From Frankiales bacterium (GTDB lineage Bacteria > Actinomycetota > Actinomycetes > Mycobacteriales > SCTD01): a stretch of DNA of 9,061 nt. The stretch lies in assembly GCA_025464695.1 (NCBI GenBank), contig JAODNQ010000178.1:1-9061 (forward strand), written 5' to 3'. Position numbers and translations under genes: made by a program. Below the pieces are notes generated by a model. The model was not told where the DNA came from, did not search any database, and worked only from the letters and a program-made list of their open reading frames with translations. Of the stretch, positions 1 through 7,090 are shown in pieces (position 1 is the stretch's first letter; every line of letters starts with the position of its first letter).

Positions 1-1
1 C

Positions 2-2113
2 CCCGCGGTCGTCGCCGGGCCGGGCCGGGTCGAGGTCCGGCTGGCCGCGTCACCCACCGGCGAGGCGGCGCTGGTCGCCGACGTGCTGCGGCGCGCCCAC
101 CTGCACGACGGCGTGCCGTGGTCGGACATGGCCGTGCTGCTGCGCTCCACCCCGCGCTCGCTCGCGACGCTCCGGCGCGGCCTGCTCGCCGCCGGCGTGC
201 CCGTGGGGGTGCCCGCCGCCGACCTCCCCCTGGCAGAGGAGCCGGTCGTGCAGGCGCTGCTCGACCTGCTGCTCGCCGCCCTGCGCCCCGACGGCGTGGA
301 CGAGCCGGGCGCCCTCGCCCTGCTGACCGGGCCGCTCGTGCGCGCCGACGCCCTGGCCGTCCGCCGGCTCCGCCGAGCCCTGCGGGCCGCCGACCTCGCC
401 GACGGCGGCCGCACCCCGTCCGAGGTCCTGCTCGTCGAGGCGGTGCGTGACCCGCGGGTCGGGCTGCTGCTCCCGGCGCCGGTGCGCCGTCCGCTGGAGA
501 CCGTCGACCGCCTGGTGCGCGCCGTCCGCGCAGCGGCGGAGGGCGGGACGGCGGAGGACGCGCTGTGGGCCGTCTGGGAGGCCTCCCGGCTCGAGCGCCG
601 GCTGGTCGACGACAGCCTGGCCGGCGGCGCCCGCGGCGCCGTCGCGGACCGGGCGCTCGACACCGTGATCGCGCTGTTCGACACCGCCGCCCGCTACGTC
701 GACCGGCTGCCGCACATGGGCGTGCTCGACTTCCTCGGCGACGTCGCCGCCCAGGAGGTCCCGGGCGACACGCTCGCGTCCCGCACGCCCGAGGGCGACG
801 CCGTCCGGGTGCTGACCGCCCACGCCAGCAAGGGCCTCGAGTGGCGGGTCGTCGTCGTCGCCGGGGTGCAGGAGGGGGTCTGGCCCGACCTCCGGCTCCG
901 CGGCTCGCTGCTGGGTGCCGAGGACCTCGCCGACGCCGCGGCCGGCCTCCCGGTGCTGCCCGAGGACCGGCGCGCCGGCCTGCTGGCCGAGGAGCGCCGG
1001 CTGTTCTACGTCGCGGTCACCCGGGCGCGGGAGCGGCTGGTCGTGACCGCGGTCGCGGGCGGCGAGAGCGGCGAGGACCGGCCCAGCCGCTTCCTGAGCG
1101 AGCTCGGTGTGGAGGTCCCCGAGGCCGCCACCCCGGTCGGCCGGCCGCTGACCGGATCGGGGCTGCTGGCCGAGCTCCGGTCGGTCGCCGCCACGAACCC
1201 CGACCCCGCGCTGCGCGAGGCCGCCTGCCGCCGGCTCGCCCTGCTCGCCCGCGGTGGCGACGACGTCCCGTCCGTCGCCCTGGCGCACCCTGACCGCTGG
1301 TGGGGGCTCGCGCCGCTGTCCGACGAGGGGCCGCTCGTGCGCGAGGACGAGCAGGTGCGGGTGTCGCCGAGCAAGGTCGAGTCCTTCGACACCTGCTCCC
1401 TGCGGTGGTTCCTCGAGAGCGCCGTCGGGGTGGCGGGCACCACCGGCCCGGCGCAGGTGCTCGGCAGCCTCGTGCACGCCCTCGCCGAGCTGGCCAGCGG
1501 GCCGCAGGCCCTGGACCTGCCGGCCCTCGAGCGGCGGCTCGACGCCGTCCTGCCCGAGCTCGACCTCGGCGCTCCGTGGGCTGTCGTGGTGCGCCGGCGC
1601 GAGGCGGTGGAGCAGCTCGGCCGGTTCGTGCAGTGGGCGGCGGGCAACCCGCGGGCCCTCGTCGAGGTCGAGCTGGCGCTCCAGGTGCCGCTGGGGGAGC
1701 GCGCCGTGCTGTCCGGCCGGGTCGACCGCCTCGAGCGCGACGAGCAGGGACGGGCCGTGGTCGTCGACCTCAAGACCGGGTCCACCAAGCCCGGTACCGC
1801 CGAGCTCGCGCGGCACCCGCAGCTCGGCGTCTACCAGCTGGCGGTCGCGCTCGGAGCGTTCGCCGACCAGGGGCTGACCGAGCCCGGGGGCGCGTCGCTG
1901 CTGCAGCTCAAGACCGGCAAGAAGGCCGCGGAGCAGGCCCAGCAGCCGCTGGCCGACGACGACGACCCGGGCTGGGCCCACGACCTGGTCGAGCGGGTCG
2001 TCGAGGGCATGAGCGGCGCTGCCTTCCCCGCCTCGGTCAACGAGCACTGCCGCACCTGCAAGGTCAAGACCGCCTGCCCCGCGTGGCCGCAGGGGCAGGG
2101 TGTCCTCCGATGA
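2..2113 (+). CDS. adnA: AdnA subunit of the AdnAB helicase-nuclease, 3' part (5' end outside window)
   Basis: This is the last 703 codons of a UvrD/Rep-type helicase fused to a RecB/AddB-type nuclease, read in the frame starting at base 2 and ending with TGA at 2111-2113. Visible in order are helicase motif V (TAHASKGLEW, from base 815), motif VI (YVAVTRARERL, from base 1007), and the nuclease domain with its motif histidine (LVHAL, codon 1475), aspartate of GRVD (codon 1724) and the D-L-K pair of VDLKTG (codons 1766 and 1772), followed by QLGVYQ. Four cysteines (codons 1394, 2048, 2057, 2075) are spaced C-Xn-C-X2-C-X5-C, the iron-sulfur staple known from AddB-type nuclease domains. In mycobacteria AdnA pairs with AdnB to unwind and resect double-strand breaks for recombination; mycobacterial AdnA is about 1050 residues from memory, so roughly a third, including Walker A and B, is off the left edge. 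The 14-bp overlap with the next gene indicates coupled translation. A general UvrD-nuclease fusion is the only alternative name. Confidence 0.93.
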   Translation, partial: PAVVAGPGRVEVRLAASPTGEAALVADVLRRAHLHDGVPWSDMAVLLRSTPRSLATLRRGLLAAGVPVGVPAADLPLAEEPVVQALLDLLLAALRPDGVDEPGALALLTGPLVRADALAVRRLRRALRAADLADGGRTPSEVLLVEAVRDPRVGLLLPAPVRRPLETVDRLVRAVRAAAEGGTAEDALWAVWEASRLERRLVDDSLAGGARGAVADRALDTVIALFDTAARYVDRLPHMGVLDFLGDVAAQEVPGDTLASRTPEGDAVRVLTAHASKGLEWRVVVVAGVQEGVWPDLRLRGSLLGAEDLADAAAGLPVLPEDRRAGLLAEERRLFYVAVTRARERLVVTAVAGGESGEDRPSRFLSELGVEVPEAATPVGRPLTGSGLLAELRSVAATNPDPALREAACRRLALLARGGDDVPSVALAHPDRWWGLAPLSDEGPLVREDEQVRVSPSKVESFDTCSLRWFLESAVGVAGTTGPAQVLGSLVHALAELASGPQALDLPALERRLDAVLPELDLGAPWAVVVRRREAVEQLGRFVQWAAGNPRALVEVELALQVPLGERAVLSGRVDRLERDEQGRAVVVDLKTGSTKPGTAELARHPQLGVYQLAVALGAFADQGLTEPGGASLLQLKTGKKAAEQAQQPLADDDDPGWAHDLVERVVEGMSGAAFPASVNEHCRTCKVKTACPAWPQGQGVLR

Positions 2114-5100
2114 CCCCTCCGATGAGCAGGGCGCTGCGGTGACTCCGTCGCGCACAGGTCTACCGCTGGAGCAGCTGTGCGAGGTGCTGCAGCAGCGGGT
2201 CAGCGTCGAGCAGGGCGAGGTCGTCACGGCGCCGCTCGAGGCGGGCGTCGTCGTGGCCGGAGCGGGCAGCGGGAAGACCGCGACCATGGTCGCCCGGGTG
2301 GCCTGGCTGGTCGGGTCGGGCCTGGTCGCGCCCGACCAGGTGCTCGGGCTGACGTTCACGAGCAAGGCCGCGGACGAGCTGGCCGGGCGGGTCCGGGTCG
2401 CCCTGCGCCGGCTGCGGGCGGCCGGTCTGCTCGACCCGGCGCAGGCCGACCTCGAGCCGGTCGTGTCCACCTACCACGCCTACGCCGGCCGGCTGGTCCG
2501 CGACCACGCCCTGCGCCTGGGCCGCGAGCCCGGTGCCCGGCTGGTCACGCCCGCCACGAGCTGGCAGCTCGCCGCCCGGGCCGTCGCCACCTACGACGGC
2601 CCCATGGACGCCGTCGGCTGGGCCGAGTCGACGGTCGTGCAGGCGGTGCTGCAGCTGGCCGGCGACCTCGCCGAGCACCTCGTCGAGGCGGCCGACGTCC
2701 ACGGCGTCACCGCCCGGCTCGACGCGCTGGCCGCGGGCGCCGAGAAGCTGCTCGCCGACGGCCGCAAGGTGCAGGCCTGCCAGGCCTCGCGCGTGCAGCT
2801 GCTGCCGGTCGTCGAGCGGTACGCCGCCGCCAAGCGGGCCCGCGACCTGCTCGACTTCGGCGACGTCGTCGCCCTCGCCGCGCGGCTGGCCCGCGACTGC
2901 CCCGAGGTGCGCGAGGTCGAGCGGGCGACGTCCCGCGTGGTGCTGCTCGACGAGTACCAGGACACCGGAGCGGCGCAGGAGGTACTCCTGTCGGCCCTGT
3001 TCGGCGACGACCACCCGGTCACCGCCGTGGGCGACCCCTGCCAGAGCGTCTACGGCTGGCGCGGGGCGAGCGCGGGCACGCTGCGGCGCTTCCCCAGCCG
3101 GTTCGGCGCCTCCCGCGCCACCCCCCGGACGCTGCGCACCACCTACCGCAACGGCGGCCGCGTGCTGCTGCTGGCCAACGCCGTCAGCGCGCCCCTGCGG
3201 GCGGTCGGCCTGCCCGTCCCCCAGCTCGAGCCGGCACCCGGGCGCGAGGACGACGGGCACGTGCGGTGCGCCCTGCTCGACGACGTCCCCGCGGAGGCTG
3301 CGTGGGTGGCCGACCAGGTGGTGGCGGCCCGGGCGGCCCTGCCGGCGCCGGGCGCGGGGGAGCCGGACTGGGCCCGCGCGGCCGTGCTGTGCCGCAAGCG
3401 GTCCATGTTCCCCCGGCTGCGCGAGGCGTTCGAGGCCCGCGACGTGCCGGTCGAGGTCGTCGGGCTGGGAGGCCTGCTCGACGTCCCCGAGGTCGCCGAC
3501 CTCGTCGCGACCCTGCGGGTGCTCGACGACCCCACCGCCGACGCCGACCTGCTGCGCCTGCTCACCGGCGCCCGCTGGCGGATCGGCCCGCGCGACCTCG
3601 CCGAGCTGGGCCGCCGGGCCCGGGCCCTGGTGCGGGGGAGCGGCCCGGGCCCGGACGACCCGGTGCAGAAGGTGGTCCTGGGCGTCGACGAGACGTCGGT
3701 CGGCTCGCTGGTCGACGCCCTCGACGACCTCCCGCCGGCCGGCGACCGGGACCCCTTCTCGCCCGAGGGCCGGCGCCGGCTCGAGGGGATGCGGTCCGAG
3801 CTGCGGGCCCTGCGCCGGCGGCTCGACCAGCCGCTGCCCGACCTCGTCGCCGACGTCGAGCGCACCCTCGGCCTCGACGTCGAGGTGGCCGCGCGCCCCG
3901 GGGCGGGCGAGCCGTCCGCGGCCCGAGCGGACCTCGACGCCTTCGCCGACGCCGCGGCCTCCTTCGCCGGGGACGCTGCCCAGGACGGCGCGGGCGAGTC
4001 GGTGCTGTCGGCGTTCCTGGCCTACCTGGCGGCGGCCGAGGAGGAGGAGAACGGTCTCGACACCGGGACCACGAGCGGCGCCGACACCGTCAAGCTCATG
4101 ACGGTCCACGCCGCCAAGGGCCTCGAGTGGCCGGTCGTGGCGGTGCCGGGCCTGGCCCGCAGCACCTCCGGCGGCTCGGCGGTCTTCCCCGCCAAGCCCG
4201 CGACCTCGACCAGCTGGACCGGCAACGCCCGGCTGCTGCCGTTCCCGCTCCGCGGCGACCGCGACGACCTGCCCGGCCTCGACGGGCTCGACCCGGTCTC
4301 GCTGCGCCGCCACGTCGAGGCCAACGAGGAGCGCGACGCCCGCGAGGAGCGGCGGTTGGCCTACGTCGCCGTGACCCGCGCCGAGCGGCTGCTGCTGTGC
4401 TCGGGCCACCACTGGGGCGACGGCAAGAAGCCGCTCGGCCCGTCGGTGTTCCTGCAGGAGGCCCGGGAGGCGTGCCTGCAGGGGGCCGGCGACGTCGACG
4501 TCTGGGTGGACGAGCCGCCGCTGGAGAACCCGGTCACCACGGGCAGCCGCAGCGCTCCCTGGCCGTCGACGGACCTGCCGGCGGACCCGCGCGTGCAGGC
4601 CGCCGCCGCCCGCGTGCGCGCGCTGCTGGCGGAGGGCCTCGGGCCGGACGCGCTGCTGGCGGGCGGCGCCTTCCGACACGCGCTGCCCGCGGAGGGCGAG
4701 GGACCGGACCTGGTGCCGCTGGACCCCTTGCCCCTGGACACCCTGCCGCTGGACACCCTGCCCCTGGACCCCGTGGCGGCCGCCGTGGTGGCTGCCTGGG
4801 ACGACGACCTGCGCCGGCTCGCCGAGGAGGCGCAGCGCCGTCGTGGCGCCCGCAGCCAGGTGCTCCTGCCGTCGTCGCTGTCGGTGAGCGGCCTCGTCGA
4901 GCTGCGCCGCGACCCCGAGGGACTGGCCCGCACGCTGCTGCGCCCCGTCCCTCGCAAGCCGTCCCCGGTGGCCCGCCGAGGCACCGCCTTCCACCTCTGG
5001 CTGGAGCAGAGCGTCTTCGGCATGCCCGCCCTGCTCGACGACGCCGAGCTGCCCGGCAGCGCCGACGAGGACGGCGCCGACCCCGACCTCGCCGCCCTGC

Positions 5101-5474
5101 AGGACGCCTTCCGGAGCAGCGCCTGGTGGGGCCGAGCGCCCCGGGAGGTCGAGGTCCCGTTCGAGGCCGACGTCGAGGGCGTGCTGGTGCGGGGCCGCAT
5201 GGACGCGGTGTTCGCCGAACCCGGAGGCCGGTTCGAGGTCGTCGACTGGAAGACCGGCCGGGTCCCGACGGGACGGGACGCCGACGCGGCCGCGGTGCAG
5301 CTGGCCGTGTACCGGCTGGCGTGGTCGGCGCTGGCCGGCGTGCCGCTCGAGCAGGTCTCGGCGGCGTTCCACCACGTGCGGGAGGGCCGGACCGTGCGGC
5401 CGGTCGACCTGCTCGACGCCGAGGGCCTCGCGGCCCTGGTCCGCGGAGTGCCGCTGGTCGAGCAGCCCGGGTAG
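2100..5474 (+). CDS. adnB: AdnB subunit of the AdnAB helicase-nuclease
   Basis: A complete 1124-residue SF1A helicase with a C-terminal PD-(D/E)XK nuclease, close to the length of mycobacterial AdnB (about 1100 from memory). Motifs in order: Walker A AGAGSGKT (53-60), motif Ia TFTSKAADEL (85-94), Walker B DEYQD (284-288), motif III GDPCQSVYGWRGA (311-323), TYRN (348-351), motif V TVHAAKGLEW (668-677), motif VI YVAVTRAERLL (755-765). The nuclease carries H965, D1035, D1049 and K1051 (VVDWKTG) and QLAVYR (1067-1072), so both activities look intact. No cysteine occurs after residue 792, so it lacks the Fe-S staple seen in AdnA. A proline/leucine/aspartate repeat (872-891) sits between the helicase and nuclease domains. 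The GTG at 2100 is chosen because it overlaps adnA by 14 bp and follows AGGGG (2091-2095, 4-nt spacer). An in-frame GTG at 2139, with GCAGGG upstream, is an equally possible start 13 codons later. AdnB is the dominant translocase of the complex in mycobacteria. Confidence 0.95.
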   Translation: MSSDDPSDEQGAAVTPSRTGLPLEQLCEVLQQRVSVEQGEVVTAPLEAGVVVAGAGSGKTATMVARVAWLVGSGLVAPDQVLGLTFTSKAADELAGRVRVALRRLRAAGLLDPAQADLEPVVSTYHAYAGRLVRDHALRLGREPGARLVTPATSWQLAARAVATYDGPMDAVGWAESTVVQAVLQLAGDLAEHLVEAADVHGVTARLDALAAGAEKLLADGRKVQACQASRVQLLPVVERYAAAKRARDLLDFGDVVALAARLARDCPEVREVERATSRVVLLDEYQDTGAAQEVLLSALFGDDHPVTAVGDPCQSVYGWRGASAGTLRRFPSRFGASRATPRTLRTTYRNGGRVLLLANAVSAPLRAVGLPVPQLEPAPGREDDGHVRCALLDDVPAEAAWVADQVVAARAALPAPGAGEPDWARAAVLCRKRSMFPRLREAFEARDVPVEVVGLGGLLDVPEVADLVATLRVLDDPTADADLLRLLTGARWRIGPRDLAELGRRARALVRGSGPGPDDPVQKVVLGVDETSVGSLVDALDDLPPAGDRDPFSPEGRRRLEGMRSELRALRRRLDQPLPDLVADVERTLGLDVEVAARPGAGEPSAARADLDAFADAAASFAGDAAQDGAGESVLSAFLAYLAAAEEEENGLDTGTTSGADTVKLMTVHAAKGLEWPVVAVPGLARSTSGGSAVFPAKPATSTSWTGNARLLPFPLRGDRDDLPGLDGLDPVSLRRHVEANEERDAREERRLAYVAVTRAERLLLCSGHHWGDGKKPLGPSVFLQEAREACLQGAGDVDVWVDEPPLENPVTTGSRSAPWPSTDLPADPRVQAAAARVRALLAEGLGPDALLAGGAFRHALPAEGEGPDLVPLDPLPLDTLPLDTLPLDPVAAAVVAAWDDDLRRLAEEAQRRRGARSQVLLPSSLSVSGLVELRRDPEGLARTLLRPVPRKPSPVARRGTAFHLWLEQSVFGMPALLDDAELPGSADEDGADPDLAALQDAFRSSAWWGRAPREVEVPFEADVEGVLVRGRMDAVFAEPGGRFEVVDWKTGRVPTGRDADAAAVQLAVYRLAWSALAGVPLEQVSAAFHHVREGRTVRPVDLLDAEGLAALVRGVPLVEQPG
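4713..4772 (+). repeat. 15-bp in-frame tandem repeat within adnB (four units)
   Basis: Four consecutive 15-bp units encode VPLDP, LPLDT, LPLDT and LPLDP at AdnB residues 872-891. The two central units encode identical residues and differ only at synonymous positions. The array lies in the low-conservation linker between the last helicase motif (near 765) and the nuclease histidine (965). Because the unit is a multiple of three, unit gain or loss would keep the reading frame. Confidence 0.8.
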
Positions 5475-5475
5475 C

Positions 5476-5593
5476 GGCCCGGGTGCCGGGCGGGGAGGGG
5501 ACAGCGGCTGCCGCAGGCGGAGGGCCCGGGTGCCGGGCGGGGAGGAGACAGCGGCTGCCGCAGGCGGAGGGCCCGGCTGCCGACCGGGGGAGG
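5476..5593. repeat. 47-bp direct tandem repeat downstream of adnB (two full copies plus a decayed third)
   Basis: Copy 1 is 5476-5522 and copy 2 is 5523-5569. They match at 46 of 47 positions, differing only at 5499 (G) versus 5546 (A). A third, decayed and shortened copy begins at 5570 and is recognisable to about 5593. The array starts two bases after the adnB stop codon and fills much of the 153-bp gap (5475-5627) before the stop of the converging minus-strand gene. There are no spacers between copies, so it is not a CRISPR. I see no gene in the gap. Confidence 0.85.
5477..5491. terminator. Possible GC-hairpin terminator after adnB (repeated at 5524-5538)
   Basis: GCCCGG-GTG-CCGGGC forms a perfect 6-bp stem with a 3-nt loop three bases after the adnB stop. 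The identical hairpin recurs at 5524-5538 because it is part of the 47-bp repeat. There is no T-rich tract, which is common for actinobacterial terminator candidates but leaves the function unproven. Since the stem is symmetric and lies between convergent genes, it could end transcription from both sides. Confidence 0.45.
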
Positions 5594-5627
5594 CCTGGCG
5601 GGTCGCCGGGTCCCCGCAGGACGGCGC

Positions 5628-6389
5628 CTACAGGTCGACGGCCAGCGCGCAGTGGTCCGACAGCGGCAGCGCCGGGGTCGACACCGCCCGGACGGGCGGC
5701 AGGGTGCCGGAGGCCAGGACGTGGTCGAGCTGGATCCGCGGGCCAGTCGAGGGGTAGGTGGGCGCCTTCGCGAGGACGGTCCAGCCCGTCAGCAGCCGGG
5801 GGAAGGGCGGCGGCATGTTCAGGTCGGCCAGCAGCACCCGCGGCCCCGGCAGGCCGGCGAGCGCCTTGGTGACCGTGCGCAGCTGCGCCCCGTTCCAGCC
5901 CGGCAGGAACGACAGGTGCGCGGTCGCCACCGTCATCACGCCGAACGGTGCCTCGACCACGGCCGCCAGCGCAAGGCGCGGCTCGTCCTGGAGCCACACC
6001 AGCCTGCCGCTGCCGGGCATCAGGATCGGAGCCCGGACCCCGGCCGCCGGCAGGCGCACCACGTGCCACTCCCGCACGGGGTACCGCGACACCAGCCCGA
6101 TGCCGTAGTGCTGACCGGTCTCGTGCTCGTCCGCCGCGACGGCGTCCCGCCACTGCTCGCCCGGCGTCCCGACGACGGCCGGCACGAACCGCCACGCGAC
6201 CGCGCCCGTGGCCTCGGCGACCTCGGCGGTGAGGTCGCGGCCGCCGGTGCGGTCCTGGCCGCGGTCGACCTCTTGCAGACCGAGCACGTCGGCGTCGAGC
6301 AGCCGCGCCCCCTCGGCCAGCCGCGACGCGACCACCCGCCCGTCGGTCAGCGAGCGCCCGTGCAGGAGGTTCCAGGTCGCGAGGCGCAC
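5628..6389 (-). CDS. Endonuclease/exonuclease/phosphatase-family hydrolase
   Basis: A 253-residue protein of the metal-dependent EEP fold (DNase I/exonuclease III/sphingomyelinase group). The full set of family motifs is visible: TWN (N7), LQE (E40), AHLS (H158), ADLN (D189, N191), LDHV (D222, H223) and terminal SDH (S244, D245, H246), so it should be an active phosphodiesterase or phosphatase. The substrate (DNA, phospholipid or phosphoester) cannot be read from sequence. No signal peptide or membrane segment is seen, suggesting a cytoplasmic enzyme. The GTG at 6387-6389 is chosen because the protein then begins MRLATWN, as is usual for the family. It has no Shine-Dalgarno but a TANNNT box 7 nt upstream, suggesting leaderless translation. 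It lies 43 bp downstream of the phosphotransferase-like gene on the same strand and converges on adnB. Confidence 0.88.
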   Translation of the reverse strand: MRLATWNLLHGRSLTDGRVVASRLAEGARLLDADVLGLQEVDRGQDRTGGRDLTAEVAEATGAVAWRFVPAVVGTPGEQWRDAVAADEHETGQHYGIGLVSRYPVREWHVVRLPAAGVRAPILMPGSGRLVWLQDEPRLALAAVVEAPFGVMTVATAHLSFLPGWNGAQLRTVTKALAGLPGPRVLLADLNMPPPFPRLLTGWTVLAKAPTYPSTGPRIQLDHVLASGTLPPVRAVSTPALPLSDHCALAVDL

Positions 6390-6396
6390 CAGGGCG

Positions 6397-6402
6397 ACGC
6401 TA
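6397..6402 (-). promoter_or_regulatory. Candidate -10 box for a leaderless transcript of the EEP-family gene
   Basis: On the minus strand TAGCGT fits the actinobacterial TANNNT consensus and ends 7 nt before the GTG start at 6389, which would place the transcription start at or next to the first base of the start codon. No ribosome-binding sequence precedes that codon, which fits. No convincing -35 element is visible. Confidence 0.4.
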
Positions 6403-6432
6403 GGCGGTCGGGGGAGCCGCCGCCGGGTCGCG

Positions 6433-6969
6433 TCAGCCCAGCAGCCGACGGAGCTCCTCGTCGACGGCGTCCTGCTCCTCCCCGAGCCGCAGGTCCCAGT
6501 CCACGACCCCCGTGAGCACCCCCGTGCGGGGATCGGCCAGCAGCGCGTCCCGCCGCAGCGCACCGTGGAGCAGGACCGGGCCCGCACCGGGCACGCCCCA
6601 CTGGCCCGCCTCCCGCGGCGGCACCCCCCGCAGCGCCTCGACCACGCCCTCGAGCTGCCCGAGCGCGATCCCCCCGAGCGACGGCGGCACCGCTCCCGGC
6701 AGCCGTCGCTCCGCGGTGAACGGCGTCGCACCGTCCTCCACGACGCCGACGTACCGGGGCGGGGCGACGGCCACCGGCACCAGCGGCACCAGGCGCGGGA
6801 GCGCCCGGACGAGGACGGCGTGCCGCGCCACGGCGTCGTCGGTGAGAGGCAGGCGGAAGACCTCGCCACCGCCCGCGAGGACCACCTCGTCGGAGCGGGA
6901 GGGGCGCCGGTGCAGCGGGACGCCGGGCCGCGCTCCGCGGACGAGCGCCTCGGCCTGCGACTGCTCCAC
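6433..6969 (-). CDS. Small, degenerate aminoglycoside-phosphotransferase (APH)-fold protein
   Basis: A 178-residue protein resembling actinobacterial APH/choline-kinase-fold phosphotransferases in outline. It has a strand pair ending VFRLPLT (37-43), a helix (44-60), ERRLPG (87-92), the catalytic-loop region LHGALRRDALL (134-144), and GVVDWD (154-159) matching the metal-binding DxD-type segment. Key residues appear replaced: the usual HGDxxxxN reads HGAxxxxA (A137, A142), the nucleotide-binding Lys position reads Arg (R39), and the paired helix Glu seems to be His (H50); D157 remains. Typical APH proteins are about 260-300 residues, so the C-terminal helical lobe is largely missing. The reading frame is intact, so it may be a pseudokinase or a decaying gene rather than an enzyme. 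The GTG at 6967-6969 is chosen for GGAGAGGGG (6979-6987) at 9-nt spacing. It is divergent from the flavoprotein gene. The family assignment is moderate. Confidence 0.68.
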   Translation of the reverse strand: MEQSQAEALVRGARPGVPLHRRPSRSDEVVLAGGGEVFRLPLTDDAVARHAVLVRALPRLVPLVPVAVAPPRYVGVVEDGATPFTAERRLPGAVPPSLGGIALGQLEGVVEALRGVPPREAGQWGVPGAGPVLLHGALRRDALLADPRTGVLTGVVDWDLRLGEEQDAVDEELRRLLG

Positions 6970-6978
6970 GGCACCCGT

Positions 6979-6987
6979 CCCCTCTCC
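6979..6987 (-). promoter_or_regulatory. Ribosome-binding site fixing the start of the APH-fold gene
   Basis: On the minus strand GGAGAGGGG lies 9 nt before the GTG at 6969. This selects that codon over the much longer open frame upstream, which runs antisense through the neighbouring flavoprotein gene. Confidence 0.6.
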
Positions 6988-7057
6988 GGAAGACCTTGCT
7001 CGGACAACAGCCCGGCGGCGCTGCCGCGCGTGATCCTGCCGCCGCAGGGGAGGGACC

Positions 7058-7070
7058 GGGGTGACACCCC
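7058..7070. promoter_or_regulatory. 13-bp palindrome in the 6970-7090 divergent intergenic region
   Basis: GGGGTG-A-CACCCC is a perfect inverted repeat with 6-bp arms, centred at 7064 and ending 8 bp before the GGAGGA ribosome-binding site of the flavoprotein gene. It could be an operator or an RNA hairpin; in such GC-rich DNA chance is a real alternative. The rest of the 121-bp gap holds no gene and contains no TA dinucleotide, so I see no TANNNT -10 box on either strand. Confidence 0.35.
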
Positions 7071-7078
7071 CCTGACCC

Positions 7079-7084
7079 GGAGGA
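7079..7084 (+). promoter_or_regulatory. Strong ribosome-binding site of the flavoprotein gene
   Basis: GGAGGA with a 6-nt spacer before the GTG at 7091 is a near-ideal Shine-Dalgarno sequence and fixes this start codon. Confidence 0.75.
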
Positions 7085-7090
7085 CACCTC

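Noticed and set aside
50..5375. Very long open frames on the minus strand (50-2470 and 2160-5375) and overlapping plus-strand frames opposite adnA and adnB
   Set aside because: They are composed of Arg/Pro/Gly/Ala-rich, motif-free sequence typical of antisense or shifted frames in high-GC DNA. adnA and adnB account for the same bases with full motif sets.
5476..5593. CRISPR-like repeat array
   Set aside because: The 47-bp copies abut directly with no spacers, and no cas gene is in the window.
5530..5757. Small plus-strand open frame of 75 codons
   Set aside because: It starts inside the 47-bp repeat, runs antisense into the EEP-family gene and has no recognisable motif.
6433..6969. Functional aminoglycoside resistance gene
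   Set aside because: The catalytic Asp and Asn of the APH loop appear replaced by Ala and the protein is far too short, so resistance activity is not supported.
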